This document shows positions 35,531 through 44,496 of a stretch of DNA of 64,000 nucleotides, piece by piece (within the stretch, counting starts at the first letter, position 1; every line of letters begins with the position of its first letter). Made by a program: the position numbers and the translations under genes. The stretch is from Ovoidimarina sp963698645. Its GTDB lineage: Bacteria; Pseudomonadota; Alphaproteobacteria; Rhodobacterales; Rhodobacteraceae. The stretch is from positions 558,001-622,000 of the forward strand of contig CAVORP010000001.1 of the NCBI GenBank assembly GCA_963698645.1. Direction: 5' to 3'. The notes beneath the pieces are model-generated. The model was not told where the DNA came from, did not search any database, and worked only from the letters and a program-made list of their open reading frames with translations.

Positions 35531-36841
35531 ATGCCGCAAAGACTATCCACGACCGACACCGATTTCGAAGCGCGTTTCAGCGCGGTCCTTTCGATGAAGC
35601 GCGAGGACGCGCCAGACGTGGGCGCGACAGTGGCCGCGATCATCGCCGATGTGCGCGAACGCGGCGATGCCGCGGTGCTGGAACTGACCGAACGGTTCGA
35701 CCGGCTGGCGCTGACCCCCGAAACGCTGGCCTTTTCCGAGGCCGAGATCGACGCGGCCTGTGCATCGGTGCCCGAGGGCGAGCTTGAGGCGCTGGAACTC
35801 GCCGCCCAGCGCATTCGCGCCTATCACGAGCGCCAGAAGCCGCAGGACGCCTCCTGGACCGACGCGGTGGGGGCGAAACTGGGCTGGCGGTGGTCGGCTG
35901 TCTCGGCGGCGGGACTCTATGTTCCGGGCGGCCTTGCCTCCTACCCCTCTTCGGTGCTGATGAACGCCATTCCCGCGACGGTCGCTGGGGTCAGGAACCT
36001 CGTGATCTGCGCGCCGACGCCCGATGGCGTGGCCAATCCCCTTGTCCTTCTTGCCGCGCGGCTTTCCGGGGTCAGCACGGTCTATCGCATCGGTGGTGCC
36101 CAGGCGATTGCGGCCATGGCCTATGGGACAGAAACGATCGCCGCCGTCGACAAGATCACCGGACCCGGCAACGCTTTCGTCGCGGCCGCCAAACGGCAGG
36201 TCTTTGGACAGGTGGGCATCGACATGATCGCCGGGCCCTCCGAGATCCTGGTGATCGCGGATGCCGATAACGACCCCGACTGGATCGCGGTCGATCTTCT
36301 CAGTCAGGCCGAGCATGACGAAAGCGCGCAGTCGATCCTGATCACCACGGATGCGGGCTTTGCCGACGCGGTCGCCGCGGCTGTCGAAACACGGCTCGAA
36401 ACCCTCGAACGCGCCCGGATCGCCGGGGCAAGCTGGCGCGACTTCGGCGTCATCATCGTCACCGAGACACTTGAGGAGGCCGCGCGACTGTCGAACCGGA
36501 TCGCCCCCGAGCATCTTGAGCTGTGCGTGGCCGATCCCGAGGCGCTTCTGGCGAGGATCGAGCACGCGGGCGCGGTGTTCCTGGGGCGCTGGACGCCCGA
36601 GGCGATAGGCGATTATATCGGCGGCCCGAACCACGTCCTGCCGACGGCGCGATCCGCGCGGTTCTCGTCGGGCCTGTCGGTACTGGATTTCATGAAGCGG
36701 ACGACCATTGCACAGATGACGCCGGGCGCGCTCGCCGCCATTGGTCCGGCCGCAGAAACGCTCGCCATATCGGAAAGCCTCGAAGCACACGGGCTTTCGA
36801 TCAGGGCACGTCTGGACAAGTTGAACGAGGGTGCGAAATGA
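35531..36841 (+). CDS. hisD: Histidinol dehydrogenase
   Basis: A 436-residue HisD, the last step of histidine synthesis, oxidising L-histidinol to histidine with NAD and zinc. Motifs include GLYVPGGLASYPSSVLMNAIPA, GGAQAIAAMAYGTETI, the zinc-related LLSQAEHDESAQ, and the C-terminal DYIGGPNHVLPT. CGGGAG lies 5 bases upstream. The gene ends in an ATGA overlap with UPF0262. Confidence 0.96.
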   Translation: MPQRLSTTDTDFEARFSAVLSMKREDAPDVGATVAAIIADVRERGDAAVLELTERFDRLALTPETLAFSEAEIDAACASVPEGELEALELAAQRIRAYHERQKPQDASWTDAVGAKLGWRWSAVSAAGLYVPGGLASYPSSVLMNAIPATVAGVRNLVICAPTPDGVANPLVLLAARLSGVSTVYRIGGAQAIAAMAYGTETIAAVDKITGPGNAFVAAAKRQVFGQVGIDMIAGPSEILVIADADNDPDWIAVDLLSQAEHDESAQSILITTDAGFADAVAAAVETRLETLERARIAGASWRDFGVIIVTETLEEAARLSNRIAPEHLELCVADPEALLARIEHAGAVFLGRWTPEAIGDYIGGPNHVLPTARSARFSSGLSVLDFMKRTTIAQMTPGALAAIGPAAETLAISESLEAHGLSIRARLDKLNEGAK

Positions 36842-37320
36842 CGGCACGTATCTGTCACATCGAAATCGACGATTCCGGGCTTCCGACGCCGACGCACGAG
36901 ATCGAACAGGAACGAAAGGTCGCCATATTCGATCTTCTTGAAGAGAACAGTTTTGGCCTTCCCGCCCGCGATGGGGTGGCCCCGCCAGACGGGCCTTACC
37001 GCCTGCTTCTGGCGATCCGCAACAAGCGTCTGGTCTTCGAGGTTGCAACCGAAGACGAACGACTGGCGGGCGAGTTCCACCTGTCCCTGGGTCCGTTCCG
37101 GCAAGTCGTGAAGGATTATTTCCAGATCTGCGAAAGCTACTTCGACGCGGTCAAGAAACTCCCGCCCAGCCAGATCGAGACGATCGACATGGCCCGGCGC
37201 GGCATCCACAACGAGGGCGCGCGCGTCCTGCAGGAACGGCTCGAGGGCAAGGCGGTGGTCGATACCGATACGGCGCGCCGCCTTTTCACCCTGATCTGCG
37301 TCCTGCATTTCGGGGGCTGA
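36838..37320 (+). CDS. UPF0262 family protein
   Basis: A 160-residue UPF0262 protein, conserved in Alphaproteobacteria and here in its standard place between hisD and a phosphatase. It has the family pattern ICHIEIDD at the start, PYRLLLAIRNKRLVF, and DYFQICESYFDAVKKLPPSQIE. The function is unknown. The start at 36838 overlaps hisD by 4 bases. Confidence 0.88.
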   Translation: MTARICHIEIDDSGLPTPTHEIEQERKVAIFDLLEENSFGLPARDGVAPPDGPYRLLLAIRNKRLVFEVATEDERLAGEFHLSLGPFRQVVKDYFQICESYFDAVKKLPPSQIETIDMARRGIHNEGARVLQERLEGKAVVDTDTARRLFTLICVLHFGG

Positions 37321-37321
37321 C

Positions 37322-37783
37322 TTGCCGGAGCCACTTCCCACATCGGTCCTGTTCTGCTGCGATCACAACGCCGTTCGCTCGCCGATGGCGGAGGGGATGA
37401 TGAAACAGTTCTACGGTCAGGACACCTATGTGCAATCCGCCGGAGTGAAGGGCGATATGGAAATCGACGGATTCGCCATCGCGGTCTGCGCCGAAATCGG
37501 GATCGAGCTTTCACGGCATCGGTCGCGCTCCTTCGACGAAATGGAACAATGGGGCGACGACCTCTCGAGCTTCGATCTCGTTGTGGCCCTCTCACCGGCC
37601 GCCCAGCGCCGGGCGCTGGATCTGACGCGGATGTTCCATCTGGATGTACAGTATTGGCCGATCCTCGATCCGACCGGGTTGGGAGAAACGCGCGAGGCAA
37701 AACTCGCGAGCTACCGCCAGGCGCGAGATCAGATCCAGGCCCGCCTGATCGAACGCTTCGGGCCGCCCACGTCGCAGGATTGA
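37322..37783 (+). CDS. Low-molecular-weight protein tyrosine phosphatase-like
   Basis: A 153-residue protein with the LMW-PTP loop C-x5-R as CDHNAVRSPMAEG and the C-terminal general acid in WPILDPTG, where the usual sequence is DP. This group is often annotated as arsenate-reductase-like or a protein tyrosine phosphatase. The start is TTG, 1 base after the UPF0262 stop. It precedes infA in the conserved Rhodobacterales order. Confidence 0.87.
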   Translation: MPEPLPTSVLFCCDHNAVRSPMAEGMMKQFYGQDTYVQSAGVKGDMEIDGFAIAVCAEIGIELSRHRSRSFDEMEQWGDDLSSFDLVVALSPAAQRRALDLTRMFHLDVQYWPILDPTGLGETREAKLASYRQARDQIQARLIERFGPPTSQD

Positions 37784-37965
37784 TGGATACGCAAGCGTTC
37801 CTGACCCCGAGCAGGGCCGCGCCGATGCTGCCCCGAACCGGCCCAAGCGACGCAATGGAAGCTGATTGGGCGTATTCATCGAAAACTAAGGCTTGAAAAT
37901 CCCGGTTCTTGGACGCATGTAAGGGCGCGCCTGCCGGATGGGCAGGCTAGGAAATGGGAGACAAC

Positions 37966-38184
37966 ATGGCCAAGGAAGAACTGCTCGAATTCCCCGGTGT
38001 CGTGAAGGAACTCCTGCCTAATGCGACATTCAGGGTCGAGCTGGAAAACGGCCATGAAGTCTTCGCGCATATGGCAGGCAAGATGCGTAAGAACCGGATC
38101 CGCGTTCTTGCGGGTGACAAGGTTCAGGTCGCAATGACCCCTTACGACCTGACGAAGGGTCGCATCAACTATCGCTTCAAGTGA
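37966..38184 (+). CDS. infA: Translation initiation factor IF-1
   Basis: A 72-residue IF-1 with the OB-fold sequence MAKEELLEFPGVVKELLPN and VFAHMAGKMRKNRIRVLAGD. GGGAG lies 6 bases before the ATG at 37966. The 182-base gap before it probably holds its own promoter. Confidence 0.97.
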   Translation: MAKEELLEFPGVVKELLPNATFRVELENGHEVFAHMAGKMRKNRIRVLAGDKVQVAMTPYDLTKGRINYRFK

Positions 38185-38206
38185 ACGCGACGGTCGGGCG
38201 TGCGGC

Positions 38207-38800
38207 ATGACGGACTCGTCCGATGTGCCGCGACTTGTGCTGGGCTCGGCCAGTCCGCGCCGGCGCGAACTGATCGGACAGCTGGGGCTCGACCCGCACC
38301 GGTTCGCCAGCCCCGATATCGACGAAACGCCCGCACCGGGGGAATTGCCGCGTCCCTATTGCCAGCGAATGGCGCGGGAAAAGGCCTTGGCCCTGCCCCT
38401 TGATCCCGATGAAATCCTGCTTTGCGCCGATACCACCGTTGCCGTCGGGCGCCGGATCCTCGGAAAACCTGCCGATGCGGCAGAGGCGCGGGGCTTTCTG
38501 ACCCTGCTCTCGGGACGCCGGCACCGGGTGATCACCGCCATCGCGGTGCGCCACGGTGACCGGATCTGGGAGCGCGACGTGGTGACGACCGTCCGCATGA
38601 AGCGTCTCGGCCAGCTCGAAATCGAGGGCTACATCGCCACGGAGGACTGGCACGGCAAGGCAGGCGGTTATGCCATACAAGGCCCTGCGGGCGCATTCAT
38701 CCCGTGGATCAGCGGGGCACATAGCGCCGTCATGGGCCTGCCCCTGGCCGAGACGGCGCAGCTGTTGCAGGGTGCGGGTCTGACCGTGTGGCGGCCATGA
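38207..38800 (+). CDS. maf: Maf-family nucleotide pyrophosphatase
   Basis: A 197-residue Maf protein that hydrolyses non-canonical or specific nucleoside triphosphates. The family motif LVLGSASPRRRELIGQ, then DIDETP, LCADTTVAVGRRILGKP and GGYAIQGPAG are present. It lies 22 bases after infA and ends with an ATGA overlap with the ribonuclease gene. Confidence 0.93.
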   Translation: MTDSSDVPRLVLGSASPRRRELIGQLGLDPHRFASPDIDETPAPGELPRPYCQRMAREKALALPLDPDEILLCADTTVAVGRRILGKPADAAEARGFLTLLSGRRHRVITAIAVRHGDRIWERDVVTTVRMKRLGQLEIEGYIATEDWHGKAGGYAIQGPAGAFIPWISGAHSAVMGLPLAETAQLLQGAGLTVWRP

Positions 38801-39843
38801 AAGGCCGGGTGGTCCTCCTCGATGAAATCGCAGGCCGACAGGCTGCCGCCTTGATGGTGGATGGCCGGCTGGAGGATCTGCTGATCGACCCGCCGCAGGA
38901 TGCAGCGCCGGGGGTTGGCGCGATCTCTCTCGCAAAGGCGGATCGTCCCATGAAGGGACAAGGGGGGCTGACACTGCGCCTTGGCGACGGATTGACGGGC
39001 TATCTCCGCCGGGCCAGGGATATCGCACCGGGCGAAGTGTTCCGGGTGCAGGTTTCGGGTGTCGCGGAGCCGGGCAAGGCGATCCCCGTGACGCCCGATC
39101 TGATCTTCAAATCGCGCTACGCGATTGTCACACCGTTTGCGCCGGGCCTGAATGTCAGCCGCGCCATCCGCGACGACGAGGAACGTGATCGCCTGCTCCA
39201 GATCGCCCATGACAGCCGCGCGGCCGATGACAACTACGGCCTGATCATCCGGTCAAGCGCCGAAGGGGTCGACGAAAGAGCCATCCAGGACGACATCCAC
39301 GCCATGTGCGCATCCGCCTCGCACGTTCTGGAGACCAGCGAAGGAGAGCCGGAATGGCTTCTCGGCGAAGACAATGCCCACAGCCTGGCCTGGCGCGACT
39401 GGTCGACGCCGGATCCGGACGAGGTGGTAGACACCCCCGGCTGTTTCGAGACCCATGGCGTGTTGGATGCAGTTGAAGGCGTAATGGCCAGGCACCAAAG
39501 CCTGCCCGGTGGCGGCTCCGCCTTCGTCGAGCCGACGCGCGCGCTGGTGGCCATCGATGTGAACACAGGAAGCGATCATTCGCTGGCCGCCGGGTTGAAG
39601 GCCAATCTGGCGCTGGTTCGCGATCTGCCGCGACTGTTGCGGATCAAGGGCCTGGGCGGGCAGATCACGCTGGATCTGGCACCGATGCCCAAACGCGACC
39701 GCAAGCAGGTGGAGGATGCCGTAAAGAAGGCCTTCCGCAAGGATGGTTCGGATGTCGTTGTGGCGGGCTGGACACCATTGGGCATGCTGGAACTGACCCG
39801 CAAGCGCGACAGGCGCCCGCTGGCAAGCATCTGGCCGCGCTGA
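38797..39843 (+). CDS. Ribonuclease E/G family protein, short form
   Basis: A 348-residue Rng/Rne-like protein much shorter than E. coli RNase G (about 490 residues). The catalytic core motifs (RDDEERDRLLQIA, VAIDVNTGSDHSLAA with two Asp metal ligands, LRIKGLGGQITLDL) are visible, while an S1 domain is not evident. It processes or decays RNA. The ATG at 38797 overlaps the maf stop by 4 bases. This compact form between maf and yacG is standard in Rhodobacterales. Confidence 0.88.
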   Translation: MKGRVVLLDEIAGRQAAALMVDGRLEDLLIDPPQDAAPGVGAISLAKADRPMKGQGGLTLRLGDGLTGYLRRARDIAPGEVFRVQVSGVAEPGKAIPVTPDLIFKSRYAIVTPFAPGLNVSRAIRDDEERDRLLQIAHDSRAADDNYGLIIRSSAEGVDERAIQDDIHAMCASASHVLETSEGEPEWLLGEDNAHSLAWRDWSTPDPDEVVDTPGCFETHGVLDAVEGVMARHQSLPGGGSAFVEPTRALVAIDVNTGSDHSLAAGLKANLALVRDLPRLLRIKGLGGQITLDLAPMPKRDRKQVEDAVKKAFRKDGSDVVVAGWTPLGMLELTRKRDRRPLASIWPR

Positions 39844-40247
39844 CGCGGTCGGCACAGCGGCGCCCGCCAAGTCCGCAACGATCGTGCCCTGCGCCTCCGA
39901 CCGGGCTTCCGCCAACCTGCACCTTGATGACGACCGACCAGACCAAGCGGGCACATGTGGCATTTGACGAGAGGACCAGGGGGAATTCCGCGGCCTCCAC
40001 CACGTCAACGGCCAATCTCGCCATGGCCCCTGACCTGCCACGACACCTGCACCAGCGCGGTTTGCGTCGTCGGAAAGTGCCGAGTTTCGCGCCATGTGAA
40101 AGGCGCAGGAACGAATACCGGAAAAGGAACGCAAGGGGCATTCCGGGTCGCCCTGATGGAGACTGACCTTGTTGGCTGGACCAGGCTCGGACAATTTGAA
40201 ATAAGGTGCCTGCACCGACGCCGACTGCCGAGCGAGATCCTTGGACC
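39844..40247. other. 404-base stretch without a supported gene
   Basis: In related genomes yacG usually follows the ribonuclease gene directly. Here 404 bases separate them. Open frames on both strands (for example 39924-40166) show no known domain, no clear ribosome-binding site and atypical composition (many Arg and Ser). I see no repeats or terminator. It may be inserted or decayed DNA. Confidence 0.4.
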
Positions 40248-40430
40248 ATGACCTGCCCGATCTGTGACAACAAGACCGACAAGACCTACCGCCCCTTCTG
40301 CTCGCGGCGTTGCGCCGATATAGATTTGGGCCGGTGGATGCTGGGCAGCTACGCCGTTCCGGCAGAACCAGCCGAGCCCTCCGAACCCAATCCGGCGGAC
40401 AGCCCCGATCCAGGCATCCGCCGCCACTGA
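40248..40430 (+). CDS. yacG: DNA gyrase inhibitor YacG
   Basis: A 60-residue zinc protein with CPICDNK and FCSRRCADIDLGRWMLGSY, the full four-cysteine set of YacG. It binds GyrB and inhibits gyrase. The start is ATG 40248. A run of Pro-Ala-Glu follows the zinc domain. It precedes tRNA-Phe as usual in this order of bacteria. Confidence 0.93.
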   Translation: MTCPICDNKTDKTYRPFCSRRCADIDLGRWMLGSYAVPAEPAEPSEPNPADSPDPGIRRH

Positions 40431-40517
40431 ATTTTCGCGCAAACCCACTGGACAGCACCAAGAGGCCCGTCTAGAACACCGCGACCCAAGGTCGGCACCA
40501 TTGCCCGCCAAACCCGT

Positions 40518-40592
40518 GCCCGGGTAGCTCAGGGGTAGAGCAGTGGATTGAAAATCCTCGTGTCGGTGGTTCGATTCCGCCCCCGGGCACCA
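40518..40592 (+). tRNA. tRNA-Phe (anticodon GAA)
   Basis: The acceptor arm GCCCGGG (40518-40524) pairs with CCCGGGC, with discriminator A and encoded CCA at 40590-40592. The anticodon loop TTGAAAA gives GAA at 40550-40552. The T arm is GGTGG-TTCGATT-CCGCC, with one wobble. It follows yacG in the conserved arrangement. Confidence 0.95.
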
Positions 40593-40779
40593 CTTCATTT
40601 GCCGTTGCGGAAGACATGATTGCTCTACTCTGGGGGCGGGCGACCGTCTGCGGATACTAGGAAGCGAGTGGGACTCCTGCTTCGTGGAACTGGTTTCAGA
40701 ATGTAAAAGCGTCTCCATGCGCCCGCGCCCCGGTGCTCCATTCGCCCGCGACGCAGCAAGGATCGCAACGCGGGGAGCG

Positions 40780-41679
40780 CTAATTCAACTTGTCCGCGGT
40801 ACTCGCCAACAGGGTCTCGACCTCCGTCTTCGTCGGCAGGTCCTCGACATGAATGCTCCGGCTCACCTTCAGCGAGGCCACCGCGTTCGCCCATCTCACC
40901 GCGTCGTGTTCCGCCTGGCCCTGTGCCAGCGCCAAAGTGAAGGCACCGTGCCAGGCATCCCCTGCCCCAAGCGTGTTCACCGCCTTCGTTGGAAAGGCCC
41001 CCACTTCGGACAGCCCTGCGCCGTCATGGCACAGAACCGAGGATCCGCCGCGGGTGACGGCGCACCAACGGCCAAGCCGGAGCGCGGTCTGCGCCAGCGC
41101 CTCGGCGCCGGAACTGCCGGAATAGTCCGCCAGCCCCTGCTCGGAAAACACGATATGGCTCGCGGCATTCAGCGCCGATTGCGCCTCCGCAACCGGCGCT
41201 TCCGCATCTATGACACCTGGTTTTCCGGCCTGTCGCGCGGCCTCGAGGATCGCAGCCGCGGCCTCCGGCCAGCGGGTATCGACCAAGGCGGCATCGAATG
41301 GAAACCCGGGTGGCAGGTCGGGCGGCTCGCCAAGAAGCTCCGCGGCCCGATGGTTGATGATCGTCCGCTCGCCATCGGGCGTGATCAGGTTGGCAGAACG
41401 CGCGGTACCGCCCCCCGAGATCGTGCGGACAAACCGGTCATCGATGCCACGCTCGGCCATCTTTCGGCGAAGAAAGCGGCCAAGGTCATCGTCGCCGATC
41501 GCGCCGCACAGACTGACCTTGCCGCCAAGTCCCGCGATGGCCGATGCAGCGTTCAGCGCACCGCCGCCCGTGATCATACGCGACCCGGTGGCGCGGATCT
41601 TTGTGCCCCTGGCGGGAAAATCATCGACCTCGAACACCAGGTCCGCGACGATGAGCCCGGCGCAAATGATCCTTGGCAT
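40780..41679 (-). CDS. PfkB-family sugar kinase
   Basis: A 299-residue PfkB kinase. Signature 1 is GGGALNAASAIAGLGG, and the catalytic motif is NTLGAGDAWHGAFTLAL (Asp in GAGD). It groups by eye with sulfofructose-kinase and KDG-kinase-like members; KDG kinase fits the neighbouring aldolase-type protein. I chose ATG 41679 (MPRIICAGL); ATGs at 41688 and 41697 also lie in frame. It is divergent from the aldolase-type gene with 115 bases between starts. Confidence 0.85.
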   Translation of the reverse strand: MPRIICAGLIVADLVFEVDDFPARGTKIRATGSRMITGGGALNAASAIAGLGGKVSLCGAIGDDDLGRFLRRKMAERGIDDRFVRTISGGGTARSANLITPDGERTIINHRAAELLGEPPDLPPGFPFDAALVDTRWPEAAAAILEAARQAGKPGVIDAEAPVAEAQSALNAASHIVFSEQGLADYSGSSGAEALAQTALRLGRWCAVTRGGSSVLCHDGAGLSEVGAFPTKAVNTLGAGDAWHGAFTLALAQGQAEHDAVRWANAVASLKVSRSIHVEDLPTKTEVETLLASTADKLN

Positions 41680-41697
41680 CCCGCTCATCTCCCGCAT

Positions 41698-41794
41698 CCA
41701 TCAGCGCCTCTGACATGTCTTTAACATGTTACATTGACAGTCAACATGCGGTCAGCAATCCTGATGCCAATTCGATGGGCTTTCGGCCCGCGCA
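41698..41794. promoter_or_regulatory. Divergent operator region with ACATGT palindromes
   Basis: Between the divergent PfkB and DHDPS-like genes there are GACATGTC (41712-41719) and TAACATGTTA (41722-41731), both perfect palindromes with centres 11 bases apart, and a half-site CAACATG near 41742-41748. Such ACATGT-centred sites suit a GntR regulator, and one (42676-43332) is encoded in the same cluster. It would control both the kinase and the TRAP operon. Confidence 0.5.
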
Positions 41795-42679
41795 ATGACG
41801 GAGCGGATCATCAAGACTTTCGGGATCTCTACCGCGCTTCTGACGCCATTCCATGCAGATGGCGGGCTGAACCTGCCACTTCTGTGTGAGCATGCAAACG
41901 ACGTGCTGCGGCAAGGGACGCATGGCGTTACCCTCTTCGGCACCACCGGGGAAGGCGCATCAATTGGAAGTTCCGAGCGCACAGAGGCCATTCGAGCCCT
42001 GTGTGACAGCGGGCTCCCGGTCGGGGCGATCACACTGGGGGTCGGCGGCCCGGCAGTACAGGATGTGCTGAGCCAGGTCACCCAGGGCGCGGACCTCGGC
42101 ATTACGCAATTCCTTCTTCTGCCGCCCTTCTATTTCAAGGGCGTCGATGACGACGGCCTGTTTCGATGGCATGCAAGTCTGTTCGAAACCGCCGGCCACC
42201 GGGTCCGGTTCATCCTCTATCATATCCCGCAAATCACTCAGATCCCGCTATCGGTCGATCTGATCCTCCGACTTCGCCGCGCCTTTCCCGAACGCGTTCT
42301 GGCGGTCAAGGACAGCTCCGGGCAATGGGACAACGCGCGCGCGCTTCTCGAATGTGATGGTCCCCCGATCCTGGTGGGGGATGAGCGGCTATTGCACAAG
42401 GCCCTGCCCATGGGGGCGGCCGGGTCGATCTGCGGCATGGCCAACCTTCATCCTGCGCGCCTGCGCCGCCTGTTCGATACCCATGCAGAAGATGCAGACC
42501 TGTCCTCCGAGGTGGATCTGATCGTCTCGGGCCCGGTCATTCCGGCCCTGAAACAGGCGATGGTCACCCTGACGGGCAACGCAGACTGGGGCAATCTGCG
42601 CCCGCCGCTCGGGCCTCTGGGCGCCGAAGCCAAGGCCGCGATCACAGCAAGATTCCGCGACACGGAAGATGTCTCATGA
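41795..42679 (+). CDS. Dihydrodipicolinate synthase/N-acetylneuraminate lyase family protein
   Basis: A 294-residue class I aldolase of the DHDPS/NAL family. The Schiff-base Lys is in LAVKDSSGQW, the conserved Tyr in FILYHIPQ, and the substrate-carboxylate motif is LFGTTGEGAS (GTTGE). The set of a TRAP importer, sugar-acid kinase and GntR regulator suggests cleavage of a 2-keto-3-deoxy sugar acid or dehydration rather than lysine synthesis. It overlaps the GntR gene by 4 bases. Confidence 0.88.
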   Translation: MTERIIKTFGISTALLTPFHADGGLNLPLLCEHANDVLRQGTHGVTLFGTTGEGASIGSSERTEAIRALCDSGLPVGAITLGVGGPAVQDVLSQVTQGADLGITQFLLLPPFYFKGVDDDGLFRWHASLFETAGHRVRFILYHIPQITQIPLSVDLILRLRRAFPERVLAVKDSSGQWDNARALLECDGPPILVGDERLLHKALPMGAAGSICGMANLHPARLRRLFDTHAEDADLSSEVDLIVSGPVIPALKQAMVTLTGNADWGNLRPPLGPLGAEAKAAITARFRDTEDVS

Positions 42680-43332
42680 CCGCCCATGCCACTCTTCGAC
42701 AGCGCGACCACGCCTATTCCAACTTCACGGCAAAGCTTCTGGCGCGCGACCTTGATCCCGGCCAGATCGTCTCGCAGCGCGAACTGGTTGAACTGACCGG
42801 AATGCCCCTTGGCGCGATCCGCGAGATGATTCCGCGCCTCGAAGCCGATGGCCTTATCAAGACGGTGCCCAAGCGCGGGCTCCAGATCCTCTCCATCGAC
42901 CTCGACCTCGTGCGAAACGCCTTTCAACTGCGCAGCATCATCGAAGGCGCGGCGATTTCGGAATTCTGCCGGACCGCGCCGATGGAGGAGATCGAACGGC
43001 TGGAACAGGAGCATCGGGAAATCCGCGACCGGGCCATCGCTGCGGTCTCGCCCGAGGTCCTGCAGACAGCACAGCACCTTGACTGGGCCTTTCACGACCG
43101 GATCATCGACGCCATGGGGAACCCGATCATCTCGGACATCCACAGGGTCAACGCGATCAAGATCCGGCTGATCCGAAATACCGACACACGGATGCTGCCC
43201 GAATTGGTGGTCTCGGTTCTGAACGAACACCTTGCCATCTTCGCCGCACTCAGAGACCGTGACAGAATCGAAGCGGTGCAAGCGATTCACGCCCATATCG
43301 AGAGCGCGAAACGACGCGCCCTCGGGCTTTAG
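42676..43332 (+). CDS. GntR-family transcriptional regulator, FCD type
   Basis: A 218-residue FadR-type regulator. The winged helix is in residues 10-70 (IVSQRELVELTGMPLGAIREMIPRLEADGLI), followed by an FCD domain with the expected metal-ligand spacing (DWAFHDRIID, NEHLAIFAAL, AIHAHIESAKRRAL). It overlaps the DHDPS-like gene by 4 bases and precedes dctP by 80 bases, so it is the probable local repressor, with sites in the 41.7 kb divergent region. Confidence 0.9.
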   Translation: MTAHATLRQRDHAYSNFTAKLLARDLDPGQIVSQRELVELTGMPLGAIREMIPRLEADGLIKTVPKRGLQILSIDLDLVRNAFQLRSIIEGAAISEFCRTAPMEEIERLEQEHREIRDRAIAAVSPEVLQTAQHLDWAFHDRIIDAMGNPIISDIHRVNAIKIRLIRNTDTRMLPELVVSVLNEHLAIFAALRDRDRIEAVQAIHAHIESAKRRALGL

Positions 43333-43412
43333 GAGGGATTTCACGGGCACTTGCACCCCGAGAAAGAAAGAAGCGGACCAGAGACCGCAAAAAACACTAC
43401 GGAGGAGTTCTC

Positions 43413-44406
43413 ATGATCACGAAATTCACACGGCGCACGCTCATGGCGCTGACAGCCGCGGCGATTGCCGTTCCGGCCTATGCCGCCGACATCACGTTGC
43501 GCATGTCGACGCCCGCGTCGGAAACCGACCAGCGGTCTGTCGCACTGGCCGAGGTGTTCGCCCCCGCCGTTGCCGAATTCGCAACCTATCAGCCGCATTA
43601 CAACGGCTCGCTGATCGCGCAGGGTTCGGAGCTGGAAGCGATCGCATCGGGCGACCTCGAGATGTCGATCACCTCGGCACAGGAACTGGCACAGTTCTTT
43701 CCCGAGTTCTCGATCTTCGCCACCGGCTACGTGCACCAGAACGCCGCGCATCAGGTCGCCGTGTTCAACGATCCGCTGATGGACCCCTTCAAGCAGAAGG
43801 TCGAGGACGAGCTTGGGGTCAAGCTTCTGGCCGTCATGTATCTCGGCCAGCGTCACGTGAACCTGCGCCAGACGAAGGACGAACTGACCGTGATGACCCC
43901 CGCCGATCTCGCGGGTGTCAACCTGCGGATGCCCGGCACGGATGCGTGGCAGTTCCTTGGCAAGGCACTTGGCGCGAATCCCGACGCCCATGGCCTTCAC
44001 CGAGGTCTATACCGCACTTCAGACCGGCTCGGTCGATGGGCAGGACAACCCGCTGCCCACCGTGGTCGACGCGAAGTTCTACGAAGTCACCAACCAGATC
44101 GCGCTGACCTCGCATCTGGTCGACCTGAACTACGTGGCCTTCTCGAAGGCCGTCTGGGACGAACTGACACCGGAACAGCAGGCCACGGTCCAGGCCGCCG
44201 CCGAAGCTGCCGCCGAAAGCGGCCGTCAGGCGCAGCTCCAAAAGGAAGCGGAACTCGTGTCGTTCCTCACCGAGCAGGGACTGGAAGTCTACGAACCCGA
44301 TCTCAAGGCATTCCGCGAGCATGTTCAGGCGGAATATGCCGGCTCCGAGCTGGCCGCGAGCTGGCCCGAGGGGCTTCTGGAAAAGATCAACGCGCTCGGC
44401 AACTGA
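43413..44406 (+). CDS. dctP: TRAP transporter substrate-binding protein, DctP family (one frameshift)
   Basis: A roughly 330-residue periplasmic binding protein after removal of one inserted C near 43980 (the joined sequence is GANPTPMAFTEVYTALQTG). It has an Arg-Arg signal peptide (KFTRRTLMALTAAAIAVPAYA). The family motifs are MYLGQRHVNLR and GVNLRMPGTDAW with the conserved arginine that binds a carboxylate, and SVDGQDNPLPTV. It delivers an organic acid to DctQM. GGAGGAG lies just upstream of the start. Confidence 0.88.
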
Positions 44407-44426
44407 CCGGACGGACATTGACACAA

Positions 44427-44456
44427 GGAAGGGCGGGTCGAACCGCCCTTCCCTTG
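44427..44456 (+). terminator. Intercistronic hairpin between dctP and dctQ
   Basis: GGAAGGGCGG (44427-44436) pairs with CCGCCCTTCC (44443-44452) to give a 10-base stem with a six-base loop. Only a weak T tract follows. Such hairpins between dctP and dctQM often lower the downstream level or protect the dctP message. Confidence 0.65.
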
Positions 44457-44496
44457 ACAGTGTCTCCTATCGGATGACTGGGCCCGGGATGCACAG

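Noticed and set aside
35543..37048. A 501-residue antisense open frame over hisD
   Set aside because: Composition is Arg, Gly and His rich with no family match; hisD on the opposite strand is certain.
39665..40282. A 205-residue antisense open frame over the ribonuclease end and the 404-base gap
   Set aside because: Most of it lies opposite the ribonuclease gene, and the remaining part shows no recognised motif.
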